Shown: positions 63,957 through 64,000 of the stretch, piece after piece | How the letters are laid out: every line of letters begins with the position of its first letter | Numbering within the stretch: the stretch's first letter is position 1 | Origin: RGIG4079 sp045531405 | GTDB lineage: Bacteria > Bacteroidota > Bacteroidia > Bacteroidales > Muribaculaceae | Direction of reading: 5' to 3' | NCBI GenBank assembly: GCA_045531405.1 | Contig: JAZSDX010000066.1 | Coordinates: 6,577 to 70,576 of the forward strand | Length of the DNA: 64,000 nucleotides | Notes under the pieces: model-generated | Told to the model about the DNA's origin: nothing | The model's database searches: none | The model's input: the letters and a program-made list of their open reading frames with translations, nothing else | Position numbers and translations under genes: made by a program

Positions 63957-64000
63957 AAGAGTGAATTTGTAGAGTAACAAGCAATACAAAAAAAGGAGAC

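Overview
The window looks like a chromosomal segment of a Bacteroidales bacterium, with Muribaculaceae or a close relative my best guess. The evidence is indirect: many starts are preceded by the Bacteroidota-type promoter (TTTG, about 19-20 nt, TAnnTTTG); Shine-Dalgarno sequences are rare; Rho carries a long disordered insertion; several secreted proteins end in a type IX secretion (T9SS)-like C-terminal domain; lipoprotein cysteines are followed by acidic residues; and a hybrid sensor/AraC-type regulator is present. No phage, integrase, transposase or CRISPR array was seen.

Layout. (1) 1-8.5 kb: housekeeping genes. A leftward run holds pheS, nth, a TRIC-family channel, a GtrA-family protein, ybaK and a truncated aroC. 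A rightward run holds a DUF456 membrane protein, tilS and rho (with a promoter and long leader). (2) 8.6-31 kb: a 22-kb leftward block of exported proteins. It holds two BspA-type leucine-rich-repeat proteins, an unknown exported protein, a DUF1573 protein, two lipoproteins, a fibronectin-type-III protein, a giant 2444-residue exported protein, an outer-membrane beta-barrel candidate and a 954-residue protein with a T9SS type A-like tail. The divergent gene encodes a TPR hybrid histidine kinase/response regulator/AraC protein. The 315-bp gap between them contains a 21-bp direct repeat with exact 33-bp period, a likely binding site for that regulator. (3) 34-37 kb: tRNA-Arg, dapA, a thioredoxin and an AspT/YidE-type transporter with a perfect inverted repeat in its leader. 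(4) 37.5-49.5 kb: a tripartite ABC export operon (adaptor, two permeases, ATPase, TolC-like protein) ending with a sigma-54-dependent response regulator. The operon is preceded by a near-consensus sigma-54 promoter and an upstream inverted repeat. A convergent operon encodes a BamA/TamA-like protein, a Gph-like phosphatase and a sensor kinase that is probably the partner of the regulator. (5) 49.5-61 kb: a glycosyltransferase, ruvX, def, ettA, a structured noncoding RNA with its own promoter and terminator (6S-RNA-like), a RecB-type nuclease, an unknown exported protein, an HD-domain protein, folB, rnr and gyrB. (6) 61-64 kb: tRNA-Pro, an isolated PD-(D/E)XK nuclease-like gene, a family 2 glycosyltransferase and a short GC-rich element at the edge.

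The parts most worth following are the surface-protein block with its regulator and repeat operator, the self-contained sigma-54 circuit around the exporter, and the 6S-like RNA, whose bubble resembles the organism's own promoter.
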